From Jatrophihabitans sp035642535 (GTDB lineage Bacteria > Actinomycetota > Actinomycetes > Mycobacteriales > Jatrophihabitantaceae): 64,000 bases of DNA. A model generated the notes under the pieces. The model had not been told where the DNA came from. It worked only from the letters and a program-made list of their open reading frames with translations, and did not search any database. The stretch lies in assembly GCA_035642535.1 (NCBI GenBank), contig DASQSE010000052.1:47116-111115 (forward strand). The letters run 5' to 3'. Below, one piece after another: positions 22,632 through 30,585 of this stretch. A program made the position numbers and the translations under genes. The stretch's first letter is position 1; each line of letters begins with the position of its first letter.

Positions 22632-24290
22632 ATGACCGATGCCGACGTCATCGTGGTGGGTGCCGGGCTGGCCGGACTGGTTGCCACCTACGAGCTCAGC
22701 AGGGCCGGCAAGCGGGTGCTGGTGCTCGACCAGGAGAATCGCAACAACCTCGGCGGGCAGGCGTTCTGGTCGCTCGGCGGCATCTTCCTCGTCGACAGCC
22801 CCGAACAGCGACGGATGGGCATCAAGGATTCACCCGAGCTGGCGCTGCACGACTGGCTCGGCTCGGCCGGCTTCGACCGCGACCGCGAGGATCACTGGCC
22901 GCGGCGGTGGGCCGAGGCCTACGTGCAGTTCGCCGCTACCGAGAAGCGCGCGTACCTGCACGCGCTCGGGCTGCGCTTCACGCCCGTCGTCGGGTGGGCC
23001 GAGCGCGGCTCCGGCGCGGCGGACGGGCACGGCAACTCGGTACCCCGCTTCCACCTCACCTGGGGGACGGGTCCGGAGGTGGTGCGGATCTTCGCCGAGC
23101 CGGTGCGCTCGGCCGAGCAGCAGGGCCTGCTCACGTTCCGCTTCCGGCATCGCGTGGACGACTTGATCGTCGCGGACGGCGCGGTGGTCGGCGTGCGCGG
23201 CGCGGTGCTCGCGGAGACCGATCTCGAACGCGGCAAGGCGTCGTCGCGCGAAGCGGTGGGCGAGTTCGAACTGCGCGCCGCGGCGGTGATCGTCACGTCC
23301 GGCGGCATCGGCGGCAACTCTGATCTCGTGCGCAAGAACTGGCCGGTCGAGCGGTTCGGCCCGCCGCCGGAGCACCTGATCTCCGGCGTCCCCGCACACG
23401 TGGACGGGCGGATGTTGGAGATCACCGAGCGGGCGGGCGGCAACATCGTCAACCGCGACCGCATGTGGCACTACACCGAAGGGATCGTCAACTGGCACCC
23501 GATCTGGCCCAACCACGCGATCCGGATTATCCCTGGACCGTCGTCGCTGTGGCTCGACGCGACGGGCAGACGGCTGCCGCCGCCGAACTTCCCCGGCTGC
23601 GACACCAACGCGTCGATGAAGGAGATCCTCGCCACCGGGTTCGACTACTCGTGGTTCGTGCTGAACCAGACGATCATCGAGAAGGAGTTCGCACTCTCCG
23701 GATCCGAGCAGAATCCGGACGTCACCGGCAAGGACGTCAAGCTGACCGTCAAGAGCCGACTCGCCAAGGGCGCGCCCGGCCCGGTCGAGGCGTTCAAGCG
23801 GCACGGCGTCGACTTCGTGGTGGCCGACGATCTGCGCGAACTCGTCGACGGCATGAACAAGATCGCCCGCGGCCCCGCCCTCGCCTTCGACGAGGTGGCG
23901 CGCGTCGTTGCCGCACGTGACTCGCAGGTCGGCAACCGGTTCGGCAAGGACGCGCAGCTGATGGCGATCATCAACGCCAGGCAGTACCGCGGCGATCGGC
24001 TCACCCGGGTGGTGAAGCCACATCGGCTGCTGGACCCGGCGCACCGGCCGCTCATTGCGGTGCGGCTGAACATCGTCACCCGCAAGACGCTGGGCGGTCT
24101 GGAGACCAACCTCGACTCGCAGGTCATCCGCGCGGACGGCACGCCGTTCCCCGGGCTGTACGCGGCCGGCGAGGTGGCCGGATTCGGGGGCGGCGGCGTG
24201 CACGGCTACAACGCGCTCGAGGGCACGTTCCTCGGTGGCTGCATCTTCTCCGGACGGGCCGCCGGCCGAGCGCTCGCGCGGACGCTCTGA
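22632..24290 (+). CDS. FAD-binding dehydrogenase (3-ketosteroid dehydrogenase/fumarate reductase-like)
   Basis: 552 residues. FAD-binding N-terminus DVIVVGAGLAGLVATYELS (about 4-22), the second dinucleotide contact ASLGG-like NNLGGQAFWSLGG, and the C-terminal LYAAGEVAGFGGGGVHGYNA plus EGTFLGGCIFSGR, typical of the FAD-dependent 'FAD-binding dehydrogenase' family related to KstD and fumarate reductases. The substrate is unknown. ATG 22632 is supported by TAGTGT (22619-22624) 7 nt upstream, a leaderless -10 candidate. The SDR gene starts on the last base of its stop codon, so the two probably form a redox pair. Confidence 0.88.
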   Translation: MTDADVIVVGAGLAGLVATYELSRAGKRVLVLDQENRNNLGGQAFWSLGGIFLVDSPEQRRMGIKDSPELALHDWLGSAGFDRDREDHWPRRWAEAYVQFAATEKRAYLHALGLRFTPVVGWAERGSGAADGHGNSVPRFHLTWGTGPEVVRIFAEPVRSAEQQGLLTFRFRHRVDDLIVADGAVVGVRGAVLAETDLERGKASSREAVGEFELRAAAVIVTSGGIGGNSDLVRKNWPVERFGPPPEHLISGVPAHVDGRMLEITERAGGNIVNRDRMWHYTEGIVNWHPIWPNHAIRIIPGPSSLWLDATGRRLPPPNFPGCDTNASMKEILATGFDYSWFVLNQTIIEKEFALSGSEQNPDVTGKDVKLTVKSRLAKGAPGPVEAFKRHGVDFVVADDLRELVDGMNKIARGPALAFDEVARVVAARDSQVGNRFGKDAQLMAIINARQYRGDRLTRVVKPHRLLDPAHRPLIAVRLNIVTRKTLGGLETNLDSQVIRADGTPFPGLYAAGEVAGFGGGGVHGYNALEGTFLGGCIFSGRAAGRALARTL

Positions 24291-25084
24291 TGGCGCGCAC
24301 CGCGCTCGTCACGGGCGCGTCCTCCGGTATCGGCGCCGCCGTGGCGGCTGCGCTGGCCGAGCGAGGCTGGCACGTGTTCGGGACGAGTCGTGACCCGTCC
24401 GCGGTGACCGACCGCATCCCCGGCGTCGAGTACCTCGCGCTCGACCTCACCGATGCGGCCAGCATCGAGGCGTGCGCCGAGGCGGCGGGCGAGGTCGACG
24501 TCCTCGTCAACAACGCGGGCGAGAGCCAGAGCGGTCCGCTCGAGGAATTGCCGATGGACGCCATCGAGCGGCTGTTTCGCGCCAACGTCTTCGGCGCCGT
24601 GCGGCTCACCCAGCTGGTCCTGCCTGGCATGCGGGCCCGCGGGTACGGGCGGGTGGTGATGGTCGGGTCGATGCTGGCCAGCTTCCCGCTCGCCTACCGC
24701 TCCTCGTACGTGGCGGCCAAGGCCGCGCTGCGCGGCTTCGCGACCGCCGCCCGGCGCGAAGTCCTGCGCTACGGCGTCGGGATCACGACCGTCGAACCGG
24801 GGGCGATCAGCACCGGCATCGGAACCCGGCGCACGCACTACCTGAAGGACGGCTCGCCCTACACGGACGAGTACCGCACCATGATCAGCCGCCTCGACGC
24901 GAACGAGCGCAACGGCATGTCCGCCGAGCGGGTCGCCGCGACCATCTTGCAGGCGATCGACGCCGAGCCGCCGCGCTCGTTCTATGCGGTCGGCAGCAAC
25001 GCGCCCATGGTCTTCGCGCTGCGCCGGATCATGCCGCGCTCGGCGGCGGAGCGGATGGTGCACCGCCGGCACGGGCTGCCCTAG
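24290..25084 (+). CDS. Short-chain dehydrogenase/reductase
   Basis: 264 residues, classical SDR. Cofactor motif TGASSGIG (8-15), NNAG (74-77), catalytic S127, Y140 and K144 (SSYVAAK). The residues following strand beta-2 (GTSRDP) suggest NADP(H), which is inference. The start overlaps the stop of the FAD dehydrogenase by one base (TGATG), so it is co-translated with it. A hairpin follows 22 bp after the stop. Confidence 0.9.
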   Translation: MARTALVTGASSGIGAAVAAALAERGWHVFGTSRDPSAVTDRIPGVEYLALDLTDAASIEACAEAAGEVDVLVNNAGESQSGPLEELPMDAIERLFRANVFGAVRLTQLVLPGMRARGYGRVVMVGSMLASFPLAYRSSYVAAKAALRGFATAARREVLRYGVGITTVEPGAISTGIGTRRTHYLKDGSPYTDEYRTMISRLDANERNGMSAERVAATILQAIDAEPPRSFYAVGSNAPMVFALRRIMPRSAAERMVHRRHGLP

Positions 25085-25106
25085 GTGCGAGCTTCGTTCC
25101 TCTGTC

Positions 25107-25159
25107 GTGATCAACGGGCCCGAACGGTCGTGAGACGACGATTCGAACCTGTTGATCAC
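25107..25159. terminator. Long interrupted hairpin after the SDR gene
   Basis: GTGATCAAC (25107-25115) pairs perfectly with GTTGATCAC (25151-25159). Inside this stem a second imperfect stem (25121-25131 with 25135-25145) closes a 3-nt loop. It lies in the 207-bp gap before the SGNH esterase. Probable terminator or mobile palindromic element; no T-tract. The remaining gap (25160-25275) shows no gene. Confidence 0.5.
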
Positions 25160-25291
25160 CGGGATGGGGGCGGCGCTTCGCTCGTGCCCGCACGATGGCA
25201 GCCGCGCGGGCTTGACGCGCCGGCCGTTCTGGGACGATGTTGAAGGAGCCGCACGCCGGTGTAGCGGCTGACGCCAGGAGGGCATCCGTAG

Positions 25292-26182
25292 ATGTCGATG
25301 AAGTCCATCACCACCGGTCGCAGAATCGCGACGCTCGCTGTCGTGGCCGCGCTTGTCGGTTCGCTCGCTGCGGCCCAGCCCGCGAGCGCGTCCCCGTCGC
25401 ACCCGAACCCACCGGTCCGGGCCGGCAAGCAATACCTTGCGCTCGGTGATTCGGTGCCGTTCGGCTATCGAGAGTCGGACAGCGTGCCGACGCCCGATTA
25501 CACGAAGCCGGAGACGTTCGTCGGCTATCCCGAGGACGTAGCCGCCGATCTGTCCCTGGACGTGGCGAACGCGTCCTGCCCAGGCGAGACGACGGCGAGT
25601 CTCATCGACGCGAGTGCGCCGAGCAACGGCTGCGAGAACGGCTATCGGTTGGTCTTCCCCCTGCACGTCGCGTACTCCGGTTCGCAACTCGACTTCGCCG
25701 TCCAGTTCCTGCGCAGCCATCGGCAGACGCGGCTCGTCTCACTGATGGCCGGCGCCAACGACGCATTCCTGTGCCAGAAGCAGACCGCCGACAACTGTCT
25801 TTCGGAGTTCCCGAACCTGCTGCAAAGCATCGCGCGGAACATCTCGACGATCCTCGGCCGGATCCGCCACGAGGCGCACTATCCGGGTCAGCTCGTTCTC
25901 GTCAACTACTACTCGCTGAACTATGCCGACCCAGTCCTGACCGGGGAGGTCGAGGCACTCAACGATGCGATCGACGCGGCCGCGCAGCCGTTCGACGTCG
26001 ATGTCGCCGACGGGTTCGGCGCGTTCAAGCAAGCGACGGCGGCGTTCGGCGGTAACGACTGCGCGGCCGGTCTGCTGACGATGCTCGCGACGGGCGGCTG
26101 CGATTCGCACGTCCACCCGAGCGCCGCCGGGCAGGCTTTGCTCGCGGACGCCGTCGAGCAGGTCGTCCGAACGGCGCCCTAA
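25292..26182 (+). CDS. Secreted SGNH/GDSL-family esterase
   Basis: 296 residues with a Sec signal peptide (MSMKSITTGRRIATLAVVAA, cleavage near ASA-SP at about 34). SGNH blocks: GDSV with nucleophile S54, GAND with N156, and the C-terminal DSHVHPSAAGQ with H275. Six or more Cys residues suggest disulfides outside the cell. Probably a lipid or carbohydrate ester hydrolase; the substrate is not predictable. AGGAGG at 25276-25281 supports ATG 25292. Confidence 0.9.
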   Translation: MSMKSITTGRRIATLAVVAALVGSLAAAQPASASPSHPNPPVRAGKQYLALGDSVPFGYRESDSVPTPDYTKPETFVGYPEDVAADLSLDVANASCPGETTASLIDASAPSNGCENGYRLVFPLHVAYSGSQLDFAVQFLRSHRQTRLVSLMAGANDAFLCQKQTADNCLSEFPNLLQSIARNISTILGRIRHEAHYPGQLVLVNYYSLNYADPVLTGEVEALNDAIDAAAQPFDVDVADGFGAFKQATAAFGGNDCAAGLLTMLATGGCDSHVHPSAAGQALLADAVEQVVRTAP

Positions 26183-26189
26183 CGCTTCG

Positions 26190-27362
26190 TCAGCGGAAGG
26201 CGTCGAGTCCGGTCAGCTGGGAACCGAGCACCAGCGTGTGCACCTCGTGCGTGCCTTCGTAGGTGTAGACGGTCTCGAGGTTCACCGCGTGCCGCAGCAC
26301 CGGGTACTCGGTGGTGATGCCGCTGCCGCCGAGGATCGAGCGCGCCTCGCGGCAGATCTCTAGCGCCGCGCGCACGTTGGCGAACTTGCCGAAGCTGACC
26401 TGGTACGGCGCGATGCGCCCGGCGTCCTTCAGCTCCCCGAGCCGGCGCGCGGTGAGCTGACTCTGTTGCAGCGCCACCGCCATGTCGGCGAGCTTCTTCT
26501 GCGTCAGCTGGAATCCGGCGATCGGCTTGCCGAATTGACTGCGGCTGGTGGCGTAGTCGATCGTCGCCGCGAGCGCGTCCCGAGCCGCTCCCGTGACGCC
26601 CCACACGATGCCGTACCGCGCTTCGGTCAGGCAGCCGAGCGGCCCCTTCAGGCCGGCGGCCTCGGGCAGCCGACTGGACTCGGGCACACGCACCCCGTCC
26701 AGGATCAGCTCGCTCGTCACCGAGGCGCGCAGCGAGATCTTGTGATGGACGTCCTGCGTGGCGAAGCCCGGCATGTCCTTCTCCACCAGGAAGCCGCGCA
26801 CACCCTCGTCCGTCCGGGCCCAGACGACCGCGACATCGGACAGCGACCCGTTCGTGATCCACATCTTGTTGCCGGTGAGGATCCAATCGCCGCCGTCGCG
26901 GACGGCGCGGGTGCGCATCGAGCCGGGGTCGGAGCCGGAGTCGGGCTCGGTCAGCCCGAAGCAGCCGATGAGCTCGCCGGTGGACATCCCCGGCAGCCAG
27001 CGCTGCTTCTGCTCCTCGCTGCCGTAGGCGTAGATCGCGTACATCGCGAGCGAACCCTGCACGCTCACCAGCGAACGCAGCCCGGAGTCGACCGCCTCGA
27101 CCTCGGCACACACCAGCCCGTACTGCGACGCGGTGGAGCCCTGGCAGCCGTACCCGTGCAGGTGCATTCCGAGCACGCCGAGCGCGCCGAACTCCCGGGC
27201 GAGCTCGCGCGCCGGCAGCTCGCCGTCCTCGAACCATTGCTGGATGTTCGGGCGCAACCGGTCGTTCGCGAACTTGCGCACCGTGTCGCGCAGCAGCCGG
27301 TCATCGCTTGTCAGGTCGTCGTCCAGGTCGAGCAGGTCCAGGCGGTCGAGAGTGTCGCTCAC
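26190..27362 (-). CDS. Acyl-CoA dehydrogenase, glutaryl-CoA dehydrogenase-like
   Basis: 390 residues of the acyl-CoA dehydrogenase fold. The active-site base lies in TYEGTHEVHTLVLG, and the segment LRSLVSVQGSLAMYAI matches glutaryl-CoA dehydrogenases, including the Arg that binds the distal carboxylate. CFGLTEPDSGSDP and LTGNKMWITNGS are FAD-contact signatures. It probably converts glutaryl-CoA to crotonyl-CoA (lysine/tryptophan breakdown), which would feed Ccr. The start is GTG 27362, only 6 nt after a TAATCT hexamer on its strand, hence probably leaderless. Divergent from the MarR gene. Confidence 0.87.
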   Translation of the reverse strand: MSDTLDRLDLLDLDDDLTSDDRLLRDTVRKFANDRLRPNIQQWFEDGELPARELAREFGALGVLGMHLHGYGCQGSTASQYGLVCAEVEAVDSGLRSLVSVQGSLAMYAIYAYGSEEQKQRWLPGMSTGELIGCFGLTEPDSGSDPGSMRTRAVRDGGDWILTGNKMWITNGSLSDVAVVWARTDEGVRGFLVEKDMPGFATQDVHHKISLRASVTSELILDGVRVPESSRLPEAAGLKGPLGCLTEARYGIVWGVTGAARDALAATIDYATSRSQFGKPIAGFQLTQKKLADMAVALQQSQLTARRLGELKDAGRIAPYQVSFGKFANVRAALEICREARSILGGSGITTEYPVLRHAVNLETVYTYEGTHEVHTLVLGSQLTGLDAFR

Positions 27363-27368
27363 CCCTAC

Positions 27369-27378
27369 AGATTAGGCT
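27369..27378. promoter_or_regulatory. Overlapping divergent -10 elements (acyl-CoA dehydrogenase / MarR)
   Basis: Minus-strand TAATCT occupies 27369-27374 (6 nt before GTG 27362) and plus-strand TAGGCT occupies 27373-27378 (7 nt before GTG 27386). The two hexamers share two base pairs. Only one polymerase could open this site at a time, and a single bound repressor could shut off both genes. Confidence 0.55.
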
Positions 27379-27385
27379 TTCGGGC

Positions 27386-27898
27386 GTGGCGAACCCGCTG
27401 GAGTTCGACCCGATCGACCGGGCCGGCGAGCTCTGGGCGCAGCATTGGCCGGACGAACCGGCCGAGGTCTACGCGTCGATGCGCGCTGTGACATCCATCA
27501 TGCGCGCGCACCAGGTCCTGATCGCTGAGCTCGATTCGGCGCTGCGCCCGTTCGGGATCACGTTCAGCCGCTACGAGGCGCTCGTCCTGCTCGTCCACTC
27601 GCGCAACGGTTCGCTGCCACTTTCGAAGATCGGCGAACGCCTTCAGGTGCATGCGACATCGGTGACGAACGTGATTGATCGGCTCGAAGCGGCGGGCCTG
27701 GTGCGCCGGGAGCCCAACCCGCGCGACGGGCGGGGCACGCTTGCGGTCATCACCGACGAGGGGCGCGAGGTCGCGGACAAGGCGACCGTCGAGTTCAACC
27801 ACGCCCGCTTCGGGATGTCGGCGTTGTCCCGCTCCGACCTCGACGCGCTGTTCCGCATCCTGCGCCGGCTCCGCGTCGAGGCGGGCGACTTCGCCTAG
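27386..27898 (+). CDS. MarR-family transcriptional regulator
   Basis: 170 residues with the winged-helix core: LRPFGITFSRYEALVLL, then LPLSKIGERLQVHATSVTNV and DRLEAAGLVRREPNPRDGRG (the wing). MarR proteins bind as dimers and usually repress a divergent gene, relieved by a small ligand. Here the divergent gene encodes the glutaryl-CoA dehydrogenase-like enzyme and the two -10 elements overlap, so an acyl-CoA or aromatic ligand is plausible (inference). GTG 27386 follows TAGGCT by 7 nt. Confidence 0.88.
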   Translation: MANPLEFDPIDRAGELWAQHWPDEPAEVYASMRAVTSIMRAHQVLIAELDSALRPFGITFSRYEALVLLVHSRNGSLPLSKIGERLQVHATSVTNVIDRLEAAGLVRREPNPRDGRGTLAVITDEGREVADKATVEFNHARFGMSALSRSDLDALFRILRRLRVEAGDFA

Positions 27899-27916
27899 CG
27901 CGCCGACACAGTGTGA

Positions 27917-28684
27917 CTAGCCGGCGCGGGACGCGACCAGCCGGGCATCGAGGATGACGTTGTAGTGGTAGTCGACGCCACCGAGTTCGGCGCAGGTGAT
28001 CAGGACGACCCGGTTCCGCACCTGCGGATCCATGATCGAATCGATGCCGCCGAGCCGCATCTTGTCCACCCCGAACGCGTTGCGGACGACGTACACGAGC
28101 GTGCCGCGTGGCGTGCGCAGCGTGATGCGACTGCCCAGCAGGCTGCGCGCCGGGTAGATCGGCACACCGTCGAGGTGGTGCACCTTGGCATGCAGGATGT
28201 CCCGGGTCGCGCGCACGGACGCCGCGTTCAGCACCTCCAGCGGATCCTGCGCCCACGAGTGCCCGAGCACGTAGCTGGTGCGGCTGTGACTGCTCGGCCG
28301 GTACCCGAAGCCTTTCGTCACCCAGCACACGGTGTGGTGCTGCTCGCCCGGCGGGTCGAGCGGGAAGACCGGCGCCATCGCACAGACGTGCGCGTGGATG
28401 GTGAAATCGGAGCCGCGCAACGTGAACCTGGTCGGCGCGGCCGGGGCCACGCGGTCGTGCGGCACGCCTGGTTCGGGCGGTGGGGCTGACGTGCTCGGCG
28501 GCAGCGGCGGGGGAGTCGGGGTTACGGCGACGATGATCGGGGCCGCACCCGCGACATGGTGTTGCGGATGGCTCGGCGAGCTGAGCAGGACGACCGCGCC
28601 GACCACCCCGGCGAGCGCGAGCGCGACCGCCGCCGCGGCGATCAGCGCGCGACGGCGCGTGGGAGTTCGGCCAGTCTCGTCCAT
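27917..28684 (-). CDS. Sortase (class E/F-like)
   Basis: 255 residues. An N-terminal cytoplasmic tail and one transmembrane helix (about 13-34), a Pro-rich linker (TPTPPPLPPSTSAPPPEP, about 55-72), then a sortase barrel with catalytic H142 (VLGHSWA), C231 (VLITCAE) and R248 (ILDARLV). It would attach or process LPXTG-type secreted proteins at the cell surface. No sorting-signal substrate gene was found in this window. ATG 28684 (MDETGRT) is chosen over an upstream ATG 28759 whose extension is not conserved-looking. Divergent from the mutase gene. Confidence 0.85.
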   Translation of the reverse strand: MDETGRTPTRRRALIAAAAVALALAGVVGAVVLLSSPSHPQHHVAGAAPIIVAVTPTPPPLPPSTSAPPPEPGVPHDRVAPAAPTRFTLRGSDFTIHAHVCAMAPVFPLDPPGEQHHTVCWVTKGFGYRPSSHSRTSYVLGHSWAQDPLEVLNAASVRATRDILHAKVHHLDGVPIYPARSLLGSRITLRTPRGTLVYVVRNAFGVDKMRLGGIDSIMDPQVRNRVVLITCAELGGVDYHYNVILDARLVASRAG

Positions 28685-28794
28685 CTGTGAAACAAGGATA
28701 AGGTCTGCCTTGGACAGATACTTGGACGTCCTAGTAAATTGGGGTGAGGCGCAGTACACAGCGCGCCAAGCCCGATCCTCCGTAAGGTGCCGAC

Positions 28795-30462
28795 GTGGAC
28801 GCAGAGCACATCGCCCAAGGCCGCGCTCGCTGGCAGGAGCGCTACGAGAAGGCCCGCAAGACCGAGCGTGATTACACGACGCTGTCCGGCGAGGAGGTCG
28901 AGCCGCTCTACGGCCCCACGGAGGCGGACGCCCGGTTCGAGCGCATCGGCTGGCCGGGCGAGTACCCGTTCACCCGCGGCATCCACCCCACCGGCTACCG
29001 GGGCAAGCCGTGGACGATCCGGCAGTTCGCCGGCTTCGGCAGCGCGCGGCAGACGAACGAGCGGTACAAGATGATCCTCGCCGAGGGCGGCCACGGCCTG
29101 TCGGTCGCCTTCGACATGCCCACCCTGATGGGCCGTGACTCGGACGATCCCCGCTCGCTCGGCGAGGTCGGCCACTGCGGCGTGGCGATCGACTCGGCCG
29201 CGGACATGGACGTCCTCTTCGACGAGATCGACCTCGCCGACGTCACCACGTCCATGACGATCAGTGGGCCGGCCGTCCCGATCTTCTGCATGTACGTCGT
29301 AGCCGCCGAGCGGCAGGGTGCGGACCCGGCCAAGCTGAACGGCACCCTGCAGACCGACATCTTCAAGGAGTACATCGCGCAGAAGGAGTGGATCTATCCG
29401 CCGGAGCCGCACCTGAAGCTGATCGGCGACCTGATGGAGTACGTCGACGGCAACGTCCCGGCGTACAAGCCGCTGTCGGTGTCCGGCTACCACATCCGCG
29501 AGGCCGGCGCGACGGCCGCGCAGGAGCTCGCGTTGACGCTCGCGGACGGCTTCGGCTATGTCGAGCTCGGCCGCTCCCGCGGGATGGACGTCGACCGCTT
29601 CGCGCCGGGCCTGTCGTTCTTCTTCGACGCGCACATCGACTTCTTCGAGGAGATCGCGAAGCTGCGCGCGGCGCGCCGCATCTGGGCGCGCTGGATGCGC
29701 GACGTGTACGGCGCCCAGACCGACCGCGCCCAGTGGCTGCGCTTCCACACCCAGACCGCGGGGGTGTCGCTGACCGCGCAGCAACCCGACAACAACGTCG
29801 TCCGGACCGCGATCGAGGCGCTGGCCGCGGTGCTGGCCGGGACCAACTCGCTGCACACCAACGCCCTGGACGAGGTGCTGGCCCTGCCCTCGGCGAAGGC
29901 GGCGCAGATCGCGCTGCGCACCCAACAGGTCATCGCCGAGGAGACCGGCGTGCTGAACGTCGCCGATCCGCTCGGCGGCTCGTGGTACGTCGAGGCGCTC
30001 ACCGACAAGCTCGAGGCCGAGGCCGAGGCGATCTTCGCCCGCATCAAGGAGTTCGGCGGCGACGACACGATCACTTCGGGCCTGCTCCGCGGTATCGACG
30101 AGGGCTGGTTCATCACCGAGATCGCCGACTCCGCGTTCAACTACCAGGTCGCGCTCGAGAAGGGCGACAAAAAGGTGGTGGGCGTGAACACGCTCGCCCG
30201 CGACGTCGGCGAGCCGTTGGAGATCCTGCGCGTCTCGCACGAGGTGGAGCTGGAGCAGCGCGCGCTCGTCACGGCGCGCCGGGCGGGACGCGATCAGGCG
30301 GCGGTCGACGCGGCGCTGGCGCGGATGGTCGAGGACGCCGCGGCCGACCGCAACACGCTGCCCGCAATGCTCGACGCGGCGCGCGCCGAGGCGACGCTCG
30401 GCGAGATCTGCAACGCGTTCAAGCCGCTCTGGGGCGAGTACCGGGAGCCAGCCCGCTTCTGA
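28795..30462 (+). CDS. Adenosylcobalamin-dependent acyl-CoA mutase, large subunit
   Basis: 555 residues covering the substrate-binding TIM barrel of the methylmalonyl-CoA mutase family (WTIRQFAGFGSARQTNERY, LSVAFDMPTLMG, SGYHIREAGATAAQE, DPLGGSWYVE). The B12-binding domain is absent, so a separate small subunit is required; none is encoded nearby. Specificity positions read F78 (Y89 in methylmalonyl-CoA mutase) and Q196 (R207). Phe/Gln is the isobutyryl-CoA mutase combination, and loss of the Arg argues against a dicarboxylic substrate. GTG 28795 lies 6 nt after TAAGGT (28783-28788). MeaB at 15385 may serve it. Confidence 0.85.
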   Translation: MDAEHIAQGRARWQERYEKARKTERDYTTLSGEEVEPLYGPTEADARFERIGWPGEYPFTRGIHPTGYRGKPWTIRQFAGFGSARQTNERYKMILAEGGHGLSVAFDMPTLMGRDSDDPRSLGEVGHCGVAIDSAADMDVLFDEIDLADVTTSMTISGPAVPIFCMYVVAAERQGADPAKLNGTLQTDIFKEYIAQKEWIYPPEPHLKLIGDLMEYVDGNVPAYKPLSVSGYHIREAGATAAQELALTLADGFGYVELGRSRGMDVDRFAPGLSFFFDAHIDFFEEIAKLRAARRIWARWMRDVYGAQTDRAQWLRFHTQTAGVSLTAQQPDNNVVRTAIEALAAVLAGTNSLHTNALDEVLALPSAKAAQIALRTQQVIAEETGVLNVADPLGGSWYVEALTDKLEAEAEAIFARIKEFGGDDTITSGLLRGIDEGWFITEIADSAFNYQVALEKGDKKVVGVNTLARDVGEPLEILRVSHEVELEQRALVTARRAGRDQAAVDAALARMVEDAAADRNTLPAMLDAARAEATLGEICNAFKPLWGEYREPARF

Positions 30463-30482
30463 CTGATCGCCCCTCCCGCGTC

Positions 30483-30546
30483 GCGTGGTCACTTAGGACG
30501 CGAGTGGTCAGCTTTACGTGACCACTCGGTGCGTAACTGACCACGC
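30483..30546. terminator. Nested palindromes between convergent genes
   Basis: Inner stem: CGAGTGGTCA (30501-30510) with TGACCACTCG (30519-30528), a perfect 10 bp with an 8-nt loop. Outer stem: GCGTGGTCA (30483-30491) with TGACCACGC (30538-30546), a perfect 9 bp. The core TGGTCA therefore appears four times in 64 bp. It lies between the 3' ends of the mutase and sulfite-oxidase-like genes and should stop transcription from both sides. Confidence 0.7.
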
Positions 30547-30585
30547 CCGACGGGATCAGCGGGCGGTAGCGACGGCAGCAAGCGG

